A DNA stretch of 64,000 nucleotides from the NCBI RefSeq assembly GCF_951793255.1, contig NZ_OX636706.1, forward strand, positions 765,001 through 829,000, read 5' to 3'. This stretch comes from Desulfovibrio piger. Lineage in GTDB: Bacteria > Desulfobacterota > Desulfovibrionia > Desulfovibrionales > Desulfovibrionaceae. This document shows positions 35,049 through 43,673 of this stretch, piece after piece. A program made the translations under genes and the position numbers. The notes beneath the pieces are model-generated. The model did no database searches, was not told the origin of the DNA, and worked only from the letters and a program-made list of their open reading frames with translations. Numbering within the stretch: the stretch's first letter is position 1; each line of letters opens with the position of its first letter.

Positions 35049-35998
35049 TGGACGAGACCCGTACGGCCCCCCACAGCGCCGCGACCCGGCCGGAGGAGGC
35101 CCTCCCCGACGATGCCTTCGAGCTGGTGGGCGCGGGCTGGCGGGAACACCGCCCGGCCCTGCGCCGTCCCGGCCGGCGGCAGCGCCTGGCCCGTCTGCCC
35201 CTGCTGCCCCTGTGCCTGCTGCTCCTGCTGGTGCTGGGCTGCCTGTGCGCGCCCTGGCTGGCCAACCACGACCCCGCCGAATTCTACCTTGCCGACCGCA
35301 ACACCCCGCCCGGCAGCCGGTTCTTTTTCGGTACAGACTCCCTGGGCCGGGACATCTATTCCATCATCTGGTTCGGCGGCCGGGCCTCCCTGCTCATCGG
35401 CCTGCTGAGCGCCGCGGTCATCACCGTGCTGGGCGTGGCCTACGGCTGCCTGTCCGGCATCGCCCCGGCCCGTACCGACGCCCTGCTCATGCGCCTTGTG
35501 GAGCTCGTCCAGAGCATCCCCGTGCTGCTGGTGCTGCTGCTGGCCGTCTCCCTTCTGGGCCCCCAGAACGCCCTGAGCATCGCCCTGCTCATCGGCGTCA
35601 CGGGCTGGTTCGCCCTGGCCCGCATCGTGCGCGGCGAGGTGCGCCAGATACGCCACAGCGAATACATCCTGGCCTCACGCTGCATGGGCGGCAGCTTTGG
35701 CTGGATCATGCGCCGCCATCTGGTGCCCAATGTGGTCTCGGCCATCCTCTTCGTGGTCATCTCGGCCGTCAGCACCAGCATCGCCATGGAATCCACCCTC
35801 AGCTTCCTGGGCCTTGGCCTGCCTGTGGACGAACTTTCCTGGGGCAGCATGCTGGCCCTGGCCGACAAGGCCCTGCTGCTCAATACCTGGTGGGTGATCC
35901 TCATCCCCGGCCTGTTCCTGGTGACGGCCCTGCTCTGCATCACGAGCCTGGGCCACCACTTCCGCCGCAACAGCGTCCGGGGCCCCAGCAATCTCTGA
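35048..35998 (+). CDS. Dipeptide/oligopeptide/nickel ABC transporter permease (DppC/NikC type)
   Basis: Second membrane subunit, 316 aa. An ~50-residue cytoplasmic N-terminus rich in Arg, Pro and Glu precedes the first helix (LPLCLLLLLVLGCLCAPWLA). The FFFGTDSLGRDIYSIIWFGG segment and the EAA-like loop EYILASRCMGGSFGWIMRRH are diagnostic. Translationally coupled to the preceding permease. Substrate specificity is set by the binding protein downstream. Confidence 0.92.
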   Translation: MDETRTAPHSAATRPEEALPDDAFELVGAGWREHRPALRRPGRRQRLARLPLLPLCLLLLLVLGCLCAPWLANHDPAEFYLADRNTPPGSRFFFGTDSLGRDIYSIIWFGGRASLLIGLLSAAVITVLGVAYGCLSGIAPARTDALLMRLVELVQSIPVLLVLLLAVSLLGPQNALSIALLIGVTGWFALARIVRGEVRQIRHSEYILASRCMGGSFGWIMRRHLVPNVVSAILFVVISAVSTSIAMESTLSFLGLGLPVDELSWGSMLALADKALLLNTWWVILIPGLFLVTALLCITSLGHHFRRNSVRGPSNL

Positions 35999-36115
35999 AC
36001 ACCGGCAGGCCCCGCCTGCCCCGGATACATGCCGCCCGCCCGGGGGCATCTTTGTCCCCCCGTCCGCCGAGAACCTTCAACCCGGGCCCCGGGCCCGCCG
36101 CCGAGGAACCCCGCC

Positions 36116-37657
36116 GTGAAACGATCCCTGCTGTCCTGCTGCCTGCTGGCTCTGGCCCTGCTGACCGCCCATCCGGCCCCGGCCGCCGACATGGCCAACA
36201 CCCTGGTCTATGCCGGCGAGAACGAGGACACCATCAACCCCGTGCTCAGCCCCCATCAGGAACTGCCCACCATCATCTTTTCCGGGCTCATGAAGTTCGA
36301 CGCCAAGGGCCTGCCCGTGCCCGACCTGGCCCAAAGCGTGGACTATGATCCCAAGACCCTGACCTATACCTTCCACCTGCGCGACGGGGTCAAATGGCAC
36401 GACGGCGCGCCCTTCAGCGCCCGGGACGTGGTCTACACCTACACGGCCCTGACCAGCGACAAGACCCTGACCTCCACCATCACCAGCAACTATCAGGACA
36501 TCAGCCGGATCTCGGCCCCGGACGAGCGCACCGTGGTCATCCGGCTGGCGCGGGTCAATGCGGCCATGCTGGACAATTTCTGCATGGGCATCCTGCCCGC
36601 CCACCTCTATGAGGGCCACGACATCAACACCGTACCCGCCAACCACGCTCCCGTGGGCACCGGCCGCTTCAAGTTCGTCTCCTGGGACACGGCCGGCGGC
36701 ATGATCGTGCTGGAGCGCAACACGGACTATTACGGCAAGGTGCCGTCCATCGAGCGTATCGTCTACAAGACCGTGGCCGTGGAGAGCACCAAGGCCCTCA
36801 TGCTGCGTTCCGGCGAGGCCGACCTGGCCTGGCTCAACGCCAAGTATGCCCGCACCTTCCGCGGCAAGGACGGCTTCACCACCGTGGACTTCACCACCGC
36901 CGACCTGCGCACGGTGGCCATGGACTTCCACACGCCCTTCTGGCAGCGCAACAAGGACTCCATCGCGGTGCTCAACTACGCCGTGGACAAGCAGGCCATC
37001 GTGGACGGCGTGCTGGCGGGCCAGGGCTTCCCGGCCTTCAGCCCCATCCAGACCAGCCCTCTGGGCGGCAACCCCACTGCCGACGTCTATCCCTATGACC
37101 TGAAAAAGTTCGCGGCCGAGATGGAGCGCCTGGGCTGGAAAAAGGGCCCGGACGGCATCTACGCCCGCAACGGCGAGCGCTTCTCCTTCACCATCCAGGT
37201 GCGCGACTACGAAGAAGAGCGCGTGGACATCATCAACGTCCTGTCCCGCCAGTTCAAGAAAGCCGGGGTGGAAATGAACATCGCCCTGGTCACGCGCTTC
37301 GACTGGAAGGCCGGTTACAACGGCTATCTGGCCGGTTTTGCCGCCGAGTTCGACCCCGACGGCGTGTTCAAGAGCTTCGTCACCGGCGCCAGCGACAACA
37401 ACATGGCCTATTCCAGCCCCAAGGTGGACGAGCTGCTGCGTGAGGGCCGCGCCACCGAGGACCCCGCCAAGCGCAAGGCCGCCTATCAGGCCTTTGAAGT
37501 GGCCTATGCCGCCATGCCCGCGCAGCTGCCCCTGGTCTACCTGCACGGCAACTATGTGAGCGTGGCCGGTCTCAAGGGGCTGGATACCACCCGCGTCCTG
37601 GGGCATCATGCCGTGGGCGTCATGTGGAACATCGAAGACTGGACCCTGCAACGCTAG
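36116..37657 (+). CDS. Extracellular solute-binding protein, family 5 (DppA/OppA-like)
   Basis: Periplasmic substrate receptor, 513 aa. The start is chosen at a GTG with GAGGAA upstream, giving a signal peptide (KRSLLSCCLLALALLTAHPA, cleavage near PAAD). Family-5 motifs: QSVDYDPKTLTYTFHLRDGV then KWHDGAPFSARDVVYTYTAL near residue 90, and NHAPVGTGRFKF near 180. No lipobox. The substrate may be peptides, nickel or another small solute. It lies 117 bp after the permease genes. Confidence 0.9.
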   Translation: MKRSLLSCCLLALALLTAHPAPAADMANTLVYAGENEDTINPVLSPHQELPTIIFSGLMKFDAKGLPVPDLAQSVDYDPKTLTYTFHLRDGVKWHDGAPFSARDVVYTYTALTSDKTLTSTITSNYQDISRISAPDERTVVIRLARVNAAMLDNFCMGILPAHLYEGHDINTVPANHAPVGTGRFKFVSWDTAGGMIVLERNTDYYGKVPSIERIVYKTVAVESTKALMLRSGEADLAWLNAKYARTFRGKDGFTTVDFTTADLRTVAMDFHTPFWQRNKDSIAVLNYAVDKQAIVDGVLAGQGFPAFSPIQTSPLGGNPTADVYPYDLKKFAAEMERLGWKKGPDGIYARNGERFSFTIQVRDYEEERVDIINVLSRQFKKAGVEMNIALVTRFDWKAGYNGYLAGFAAEFDPDGVFKSFVTGASDNNMAYSSPKVDELLREGRATEDPAKRKAAYQAFEVAYAAMPAQLPLVYLHGNYVSVAGLKGLDTTRVLGHHAVGVMWNIEDWTLQR

Positions 37658-37678
37658 ACGCCGCGGGAAGATGTTTCT

Positions 37679-37722
37679 GACGGGGGTGCCGTCGTCCGCA
37701 GGCCGGACGCGGTGCCCCCGTC
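37679..37722 (+). promoter_or_regulatory. Hairpin between the binding-protein and ATPase genes
   Basis: Outer arms GACGGGGG and CCCCCGTC (37679-37686 with 37715-37722) enclose an inner GTCCG/CGGAC stem, in a 209-bp gap. No T-run follows. It may limit read-through to the ATPase or stabilise the 3' end of the binding-protein mRNA. Confidence 0.5.
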
Positions 37723-37866
37723 GTCTGCCGTCCTGCGGCCCCCTGTCCCGAACCTGACGCGCCGCACCGGCCGGATGGCCCGCCGGGAAAAGACGCGGGC
37801 GCGGCTGCCGTCCCCGCGCCGTACAATGTCCGGCCGCCCTTCTCCAACCTCAACCCCGCTCCTGCC

Positions 37867-39912
37867 ATGACGCCCCTGCTGCAACTGGAAGACCTGCACA
37901 TCACCTTCGCTACCCCCGCCGGACAGGTACAGGCCGTGCGCGGCGTCGATCTGGAACTGCACGCCGGGGAGACCCTGGCCATCGTGGGCGAATCGGGCTG
38001 CGGCAAGTCCGTGCTTTGCCGCTCCATCCTGCGCCTGCTGCCGGACAATGCCCGCATCTCGGGCCGCATCCTGCTGGAAGGCCGCGACATCGTGCCCTGC
38101 AGCGAGCGGCAGATGCGCGCCGTGCGCGGCCCGCAGGCCGCCATGCTCTTCCAGGATCCCATGGCCAGCCTCAACCCCACCCTGCCCGTGGGCGACCAGA
38201 TCATGGAGGCCCTGCGCCGCCATCGCCGCATGCGCCCGGAGCAGGCCCGGCAGCGGGCCCTCGAACTGCTGGAACTGGTGGGCATCGACGATCCCGAGGC
38301 GCGCATGCGCCTGCAACCGCACTATTTTTCCGGCGGCATGCGGCAGCGCTGCGTGCTGGCCATCGCCCTGGCCCTGGGCCCGCGCATCCTGCTGGCCGAC
38401 GAGCCCACCACCGCGCTGGACGTGACCGTGCAGGCCCGCATGCTGGATCTGCTGCGCGACGTGCAGCGCAAGACCGGCGTGGGCATCATCCTCGTCTCGC
38501 ACGATCTGGGCGTGGTGGCCCGCGTGGCCGACAGGGTGGCCGTCATGTACGCGGGGCGTCTGGTGGAGACCGGCAGCGCCGCCGATGTCTTCTACGATCC
38601 CCGGCATCCCTACACCTGGGGCCTGCTGGGGGCCCTGCCCGCGCTGGCCGTGCGCAGCGGGCAGTTGCGGGGCATCCCCGGCATGCCGCCCAGCCTGCTG
38701 GACCCGCCGCCGGGCGATGCCTTTGCGGAGCGCAACGCCTGGGCCATGAAGGTGGACTACCAGCGCATGCCGCCCTTTTTCGAGGTCAGCCCCGGGCACA
38801 AGGCCGCCACCTGGCTGCTGCACCCGCAGGCCCCCAAAGTGGAGCCTCCCCTGCACATCACGCCGGGCCGGGGCAGTGCCAGCCTGTGCTGGACCGACAG
38901 CGCCCATGCGCTGGAGATGTCCGACAGCCGCTATGCCTTCGGAGAGGGGCACCAGCGCCTGCATGACCGTCTGGCCGCCCAGCAGGGAACAGCCGCGGCA
39001 ACCACAAAGGACCATGCGCACGGCCACGCCCCCGACGATGACGGCCGCCCCCTGCTGGAATTGCAGGATCTGCGTCTGCACTTCCGTCCCGGCAGGGGCC
39101 TGACCGTCCGGGCCGTGGACGGGCTCGACCTTGCCGTCCGCCGGGGCGAGATGTTCGGTCTGGTGGGGGAATCCGGCTGCGGCAAGTCCACGCTGGCCCG
39201 CGCCGTCATGGGCCTGTATCCGCCCACCACGGGCCGCATCCTCTTCGACGGGCACGACATCCACGACCAGGCCCCGCACCTGCGGCAGGAACGCCGGCGC
39301 CAGATGCAGATCATCTTCCAGGATTCCTCCGCGGCCCTGAACCCGCACATGCGCGTGGAAGACATCATCGCCGAGCCCTTCGTCATCCAGAACGTCTTCC
39401 GCGATGCCCGCCAGCGCCGGGAAGAAGTCGTCCGCCTGCTGGGGCATGTGGGTCTCGATGCCGGTTTCCTGGACCGCTATCCGGCCGAGATCTCCGGCGG
39501 CCAGCGCCAGCGCGTGGCCATCGCCCGCAGCGTGGCCCTGGAGCCGCGCTTCATCGTGGCCGACGAGCCCGTGGCCTCGCTGGATGTCTCCATCCAGGCC
39601 CAGATCATGGCCCTGTTCCGCCATCTGCGGCAGGGGCACGATTTCACTTTTTTGTTCATCGCCCACGATCTGGCCATGGTGCGCTACCTCTGCGACCGCG
39701 TGGGCGTCATGCGTCACGGCCGCCTGGTGGAGCTGGCCCCCACGGAAGAGCTGTTCGCCCGGCCCCTGCATGCCTACACCCGGGCCCTGCTCTCGGCCAT
39801 GCCCGTGCCGGATCCCCTGTTCGAGCAACGCAAGGAGATCCTGCCCTGTCCTGATGACGAAAGCGACGGCACGTGGCGCGAGGTCCATCCCGGCCACTGG
39901 CTGCGTGGCTGA
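37867..39912 (+). CDS. Fused dipeptide-type ABC transporter ATPases (DppD-DppF)
   Basis: Both ATPase subunits in one 681-aa protein. First half: Walker A GESGCGKSVLCRSI near residue 42, signature FSGGMRQRCVLAIAL, Walker B ILLADEPTTALDVT. A C-terminal Opp-type domain and a His/Ala-rich linker follow (around 370-395). Second half: Walker A GESGCGKSTLARAV near 438, signature ISGGQRQRVAIARSVAL, Walker B FIVADEPVASLDVS. Such fusions are known (for example GsiA, YejF). No good ribosome binding site is visible before the ATG, so the start is less certain. Confidence 0.92.
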   Translation: MTPLLQLEDLHITFATPAGQVQAVRGVDLELHAGETLAIVGESGCGKSVLCRSILRLLPDNARISGRILLEGRDIVPCSERQMRAVRGPQAAMLFQDPMASLNPTLPVGDQIMEALRRHRRMRPEQARQRALELLELVGIDDPEARMRLQPHYFSGGMRQRCVLAIALALGPRILLADEPTTALDVTVQARMLDLLRDVQRKTGVGIILVSHDLGVVARVADRVAVMYAGRLVETGSAADVFYDPRHPYTWGLLGALPALAVRSGQLRGIPGMPPSLLDPPPGDAFAERNAWAMKVDYQRMPPFFEVSPGHKAATWLLHPQAPKVEPPLHITPGRGSASLCWTDSAHALEMSDSRYAFGEGHQRLHDRLAAQQGTAAATTKDHAHGHAPDDDGRPLLELQDLRLHFRPGRGLTVRAVDGLDLAVRRGEMFGLVGESGCGKSTLARAVMGLYPPTTGRILFDGHDIHDQAPHLRQERRRQMQIIFQDSSAALNPHMRVEDIIAEPFVIQNVFRDARQRREEVVRLLGHVGLDAGFLDRYPAEISGGQRQRVAIARSVALEPRFIVADEPVASLDVSIQAQIMALFRHLRQGHDFTFLFIAHDLAMVRYLCDRVGVMRHGRLVELAPTEELFARPLHAYTRALLSAMPVPDPLFEQRKEILPCPDDESDGTWREVHPGHWLRG

Positions 39913-39946
39913 GTGTCGGGCGGGGAGGAAGGTGTTTGGGAGAGTT

Positions 39947-40020
39947 GTGGGGGAAGGGGCGTTTTTTGGTAAAAACTGCCCCTTCCCCCACGCCCCCATC
40001 CCCGAAAAAACTTTTGCTCT
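39947..40020 (+). repeat. Intergenic hairpin repeat, type 1, copy A
   Basis: Perfect 14-bp stem (39947-39960 with 39978-39991) whose 17-nt loop can extend it (GTTTTTT/AAAAAC). CCCCGAAAAAACTTTT follows at 40001-40015. The core GGGCGTTTTTTGG-AAAAACTGCCC-like layout and CCCCGAAAAAAC recur at 51752-51830, also just after a plus-strand gene. Confidence 0.7.
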
Positions 40021-40117
40021 GGTGATGTTGCCTGTCCCCGTCGCTGTCCGGAGGGCAGGGATGGCGCTGTGTTCCCGGCATGGGCACGAAAGGGAACAAG
40101 AGAGGAAAAGCTGGAAG

Positions 40118-40143
40118 GCCGCTCCATGGTGAGCGGCTTTTTT
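40118..40143 (+). terminator. Terminator of the dpp-like operon
   Basis: Stem GCCGCTC/GAGCGGC (40118-40124 with 40131-40137), 6-nt loop, followed by six T on the plus strand. Confidence 0.75.
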
Positions 40144-40245
40144 CGTGGTGGACACCGGGAAAGGGCAAGACCTGATGTTTCAATCCACAGTCGCCCCATC
40201 CGCCGGCTGAGCTTTAGCCGTTGCGACGCAGGAAGCTACGGATAA

Positions 40246-41133
40246 GAGAATGTCCGGCATACATCTTGCTATACCAGTTTTCTCCAAAGGATACAGGCCA
40301 AAGCAAGGTAAAGTAGCCCCATAAAATTGACGAGGTAACAACAGTAGCGAGTGCGCAAGCTCCGAAAACCCTTCAACCAGGCGAATGTCCGCTCTACTAC
40401 CCAACGGCGGGCAGGAGTCCTCCAGCGGTCCCGAACTTCTTCCCCCCGGCTGCGGATATGCTCCTCAAATCCGTTTACGTAGACTTCTTCGCTGACTCGC
40501 GGGTAGTCATAGCCCTTGTCCAGACAGAGATGGCGTACGGCAGACCCCAGAAACCAGCCGCCCATTTCCCGGGAGTTCTTCAGCGTCGCTTCTATCAGGC
40601 GGCTGTCATGAACATTGGCACCTGTGACTGTCACTCCCAGAGGAATACCCTGACCATCCACATGGAGATGTATCTTGCCGCCGCTTCGGCCCCTGTCCGT
40701 CGGGTTGCGTCCAAGGCCCTCAGTCGCTGATTTTTTGAGAGCGCGTCGGGGCTTGCAGCAAGGTGCCGTCCATAGCCTGCCATTGGGCGTCGACGCCGAC
40801 CTTTTCCCCATATTCAGCAAGAAGGATGCGAAAAATCTCCGCCATGATGCCAGCTTTGTTCCATCGCTGGAAGTGCTCGTGGACAGTGCTTTTTGATCCA
40901 TAGCAGGCGGGAAGCATGGCCCATTGGCATCCAGTCCGGCATTTGTAGAGGATTCCTGCCAGAACCGTGCGCTGCGCAAGCGGTTTGCTGCCGCCGCTTC
41001 TTTTTCGTTTGAACGGGGCAAGGAGAGGCTCGATACGTTCCCACAGCTCATCAGGCACATCACGAAAATCTGTTTGTTTCATGGGACGAGATTACCACAC
41101 CTTTTAAAATCAAAAAACATGCCGGACATCCTC
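40246..41133 (-). mobile_element. IS5-family (IS427/IS1031-like) insertion sequence, 888 bp
   Basis: Terminal inverted repeats start GAGAATGTCCGGCAT (left) and GAGGATGTCCGGCAT (right, reversed), one mismatch in 15. A TAA flanks both sides (40243-40245 and 41134-41136), a 3-bp TNA-type target duplication typical of these subgroups. It encodes a two-frame DDE transposase on the minus strand. It lies between the dpp-like operon and the ccm operon and interrupts no visible gene. Confidence 0.88.
40269..41082 (-). CDS. IS5-family DDE transposase in two frames
   Basis: First frame 41082-40720 (MKQTDFRDVPDELWERIEPL, helix-turn-helix, first catalytic Asp in QAMDGTLLQAP). Second frame continues to 40269 with the second Asp in VTGANVHDSRLIEATL and Glu in RRWVVERTFAWLKGFR. 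The frames join near A6 (minus strand, 40736-40731). The second is +1 relative to the first; with five A the frame would be continuous. This may be programmed slippage, as in IS427 relatives, or a real inactivating base. Full length would be about 270 aa. Confidence 0.85.
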
Positions 41134-41466
41134 TAAAGACAGCAATGTGTTACGCGGCAAGACAGCCCATGAAAGCGCTGTCTCTATCTGTAAGCCCGCT
41201 GGTGCGGGCAACGGCTACCGCCTCCGCAGCCGACGGACAGGGGGCGTGCGGACTGTCTCCCTGAGGGGAGAGGTCTCAAGTCACAAAGGAATTTTTAATA
41301 AAGAAGGCAGGTTGCCTGCCCCGGAACGGGCCGGAAGGAGAGGATGCCGGGCAAAGGCTGGTGACGGTGAAGAGGGGGCCTCAATGTAGCCTCCATCTCC
41401 TGTCGGCCACAGGGCATGAAAAAAGGGCGCCCGAGGGCGCCCTTTTTGTCTTTGATGGGGAGGGGG
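41134..41466. other. 333-bp gene-free region between the IS5 element and the ccm operon
   Basis: Contains the ccm terminator at 41419-41447 and a GC-rich hairpin-prone stretch at about 41190-41280 followed by an AT-rich part. I see no gene or known RNA. Confidence 0.4.
41419..41447 (-). terminator. Terminator of the ccm operon
   Basis: Stem GGGCGCC/GGCGCCC (41425-41431 with 41436-41442) with A-run before and T-run after; it lies 20 bp past the stop of the TPR gene and can work in both directions. Confidence 0.8.
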
Positions 41467-42021
41467 TTATTTTTTCAGCTCTTCTTCGATGGCTTGCCGC
41501 ATCTCGGGCGAGATCTTCGGATCCTTAAGGCCGGCCTCCCAATGGGCGCGCCCCTTGTCCTTCTGCTGCAGGAAGTAGCTGTAGAGCACGCCCAGGCTGT
41601 AACGCACCGTGGCGTCGTCCCGCAGGGCCACCACCTTTTCCAGGGTCGCGGCCGCTTCCTGCGGCTTGCCCTGATTGTGCAGGATGACGCCCAGCATGTA
41701 GAGGGGCTGGGGATCGTTGACGTCCAGAGCCACGGCGCGCTGGGCAAAGGTGGCTGCGGCGTCCCATTCCTGGGTGGCCATCAGGTGTTCGGCCAGATGC
41801 ATCAGGGCATCCTTGTTGGTGGGCTCGGCGGCCACCTTCTGCATCAGGCTGGCCAGCAGGTTCTGTTCCTGTCCCATGCCCTGCGGGGCCGTGGGACGTT
41901 CGGTCACCAGATGCGGATTGCTGACACGTTCCTTGATGGTGACGCCCAGCATGACCAGCAGGCTCAGGCCCAGCAGCAGGATGATGGCGCGGGCGGTGAA
42001 GGAAAGACGGCTATCAGTCAT
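41467..42021 (-). CDS. Membrane-anchored TPR protein at the end of the ccm operon (CcmI/CcmH2-like)
   Basis: 184 aa. An N-terminal membrane segment (ARAIILLLGLSLLVMLGVTI) is followed by periplasmic tetratricopeptide repeats (DALMHLAEHLMATQEWDAAA, PQPLYMLGVILHNQGKPQEA, TVRYSLGVLYSYF). The repeats resemble the apocytochrome-binding TPR part of CcmI/NrfG, so it may present apocytochrome to CcmF. Its start overlaps ccmD (ATGACTGA). No CcmH thioreductase domain is fused or nearby. Confidence 0.85.
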   Translation of the reverse strand: MTDSRLSFTARAIILLLGLSLLVMLGVTIKERVSNPHLVTERPTAPQGMGQEQNLLASLMQKVAAEPTNKDALMHLAEHLMATQEWDAAATFAQRAVALDVNDPQPLYMLGVILHNQGKPQEAAATLEKVVALRDDATVRYSLGVLYSYFLQQKDKGRAHWEAGLKDPKISPEMRQAIEEELKK

Positions 42022-42151
42022 GCAGGATCTCCATCTGGCGCAGACGGGCATCCAGACGACGCTGGGCACAGCCCATGAAGACCAGGTACGCGGCCAGACC
42101 CAGCCAGACGGCGGCACCGGCCGCCACCAGCCACAGGAAATTGCTGTCCAT
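42014..42151 (-). CDS. ccmD: CcmD-like heme exporter small membrane protein
   Basis: 45 aa: one membrane segment (FLWLVAAGAAVWLGLAAYLV), then a basic stretch (CAQRRLDARLRQME). This single-helix-plus-charged-tail layout is typical of CcmD, which joins CcmABC and releases holo-CcmE. It overlaps the TPR gene start by 8 bp and follows ccmC after a 161-bp gap. The ATG has GGAG 7 nt upstream. Identification rests on topology and position since the family is poorly conserved. Confidence 0.8.
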   Translation of the reverse strand: MDSNFLWLVAAGAAVWLGLAAYLVFMGCAQRRLDARLRQMEILHD

Positions 42152-42312
42152 AGGGCACTCCTTGAAAGCGGGGATCCCGCTTGTATCCGTTGAAAACAGG
42201 GCTCACCGAGCCCGGACGGAGCACGGCTCCGTCTGTCCGCTCCCCGGGAGCGGCGCATCCGCGGCCGTCATCCCGCCGCATGCGGCGGGCAGGACAGACC
42301 GGGGACCGAAAA

Positions 42313-42999
42313 TCAGTCTTCCGCCTGCAGGCGCAGGCTGTCCAGCCGGTCGCGCAGGCCCAGCTGGCGGGTGCGCAGCCACACCAGGCCCGCCCAGAAC
42401 AGGCCCATGGCCGCCACACAGGCGATGGCGGTCAGCTTCATCTCAGGTTCCAGCCCGCCGCCCTTGGAGGCGAACACCGCCGGGTGGATGGAGCGCCACA
42501 GCCGGGCCGAAAGGAAGACCAGCGGCACGTCCAGAAAGGCCACCACGCCCACCACGGCGCAGATCATGCGCTTGCGCTGGGGCGGCAGGTCCAGGCCGCG
42601 CAGCACCAGATAGCCCGCATAGATGAACCACATGACCAGCGTGGTGGTCAGGCGGGGATCCCACATCCACCAGACGCCCCAGGAGCGGCGGGCCCAGATC
42701 ATGCCCGTGACCAGGGCCAGACCGGCCAGCAGCACGCCCACTTCGGCAGCGGCCGCGCAGACGCGGTCAGCGGCCGGGGAACGCCGGATCAGGTAGACGA
42801 TGGACGCCACGAAGACCACCAGAAAGCTGATGAGCGCCCACCAGGCCAGCGGCAGATGGGTATAGAAGACCTTCTGCATCAGGCCCAGCTGGGCTTCCAC
42901 AGGGGCATAGAAAAAGATCAGCCACTGGCACACGGCCAGGGCCGCACCGCCCAGCAACACCAGCAGCAGGGGCCACACGGAAAAGGCGCGTTGCATCAT
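42313..42999 (-). CDS. ccmC: Heme handling protein CcmC
   Basis: Inner-membrane protein that loads heme onto CcmE, 228 aa, six membrane segments. The tryptophan-rich WWD motif is present: ARRSWGVWWMWDPRLTTTLV, near residue 110, flanked by His ligands (FYTHLPLAWW and SIHPAVF). The start overlaps the ccmB stop (ATGA; MMQRAF or MQRAF). Member of ccmEFABCD. A 161-bp gap with three small hairpins follows. Confidence 0.95.
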   Translation of the reverse strand: MMQRAFSVWPLLLVLLGGAALAVCQWLIFFYAPVEAQLGLMQKVFYTHLPLAWWALISFLVVFVASIVYLIRRSPAADRVCAAAAEVGVLLAGLALVTGMIWARRSWGVWWMWDPRLTTTLVMWFIYAGYLVLRGLDLPPQRKRMICAVVGVVAFLDVPLVFLSARLWRSIHPAVFASKGGGLEPEMKLTAIACVAAMGLFWAGLVWLRTRQLGLRDRLDSLRLQAED

Positions 43000-43673
43000 T
43001 CGTCTCCCGAATACATGAAGCCGAACAGCAGCAGTCCGGCAGCCAGAAAGACACCGTCGAAGGCGGCGGCCAGCCCTATCCACGAGGCCGGGCCGTCAGG
43101 CGCGGGCGCACCGAACACCTGGGCCGCCACGCCGATCCCCGCCAGCAGCAGGGGCACCAGCAGGGGGAAGAGCACGATGCTCAGCAGGGACTCGCGCGCC
43201 GCGCCGCCCTGCGAGAGCGCGCCCAGCAGCGAACCCAGGGCGCACATGCCCACGTCCACCAGCAGCAGCGTGCCGAGGCCCACGGGCCAGAGCGCGCCTA
43301 TCTCCTGCGACAGGAAGACCACGGCGGCGGGCAAAAAGAACATCTGGGCCACCAGCAAGAGCAGCAGCCCGGCCAGGGCCTTGCCCAGCCACACGGCCTG
43401 TATGGGGGCCGGGGCCAGCAACAGGCCCAGACGCGCGCCGTTGGCCTCTTCCAGCGCATAGAGCGTATTGAAGATGAGCACCTGACAGAAGGCCGAGCCC
43501 AGCCAGAACACGGCGCCCGCGCCCTGCGGGCTCATGCGTTCGCCCACGCCCTGCGACAGGCTGAACACGAACAGCAGCAACAGGCCCAGCAGCAGGCCCT
43601 GCACCAGCCCGCTGCCGCGGGTGAAGGTCAGCAGCAGGTCCTTGCGGGCCACGGTCAAGGCAAAGGATATCAT
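42996..43673 (-). CDS. ccmB: Heme ABC transporter permease CcmB
   Basis: Membrane subunit of CcmAB, 225 aa, six predicted helices. It begins MISFALTVARKDLLLTFTRG, the typical CcmB start, and has EANGARLGLLLAPAPIQAVW and SLLSIVLFPLLVPLLLAGIG. With CcmA it uses ATP to release holo-CcmE from CcmC. GGAGG lies 7 nt before the ATG. Overlaps both neighbours by 4 bp. Confidence 0.94.
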   Translation of the reverse strand: MISFALTVARKDLLLTFTRGSGLVQGLLLGLLLLFVFSLSQGVGERMSPQGAGAVFWLGSAFCQVLIFNTLYALEEANGARLGLLLAPAPIQAVWLGKALAGLLLLLVAQMFFLPAAVVFLSQEIGALWPVGLGTLLLVDVGMCALGSLLGALSQGGAARESLLSIVLFPLLVPLLLAGIGVAAQVFGAPAPDGPASWIGLAAAFDGVFLAAGLLLFGFMYSGDE

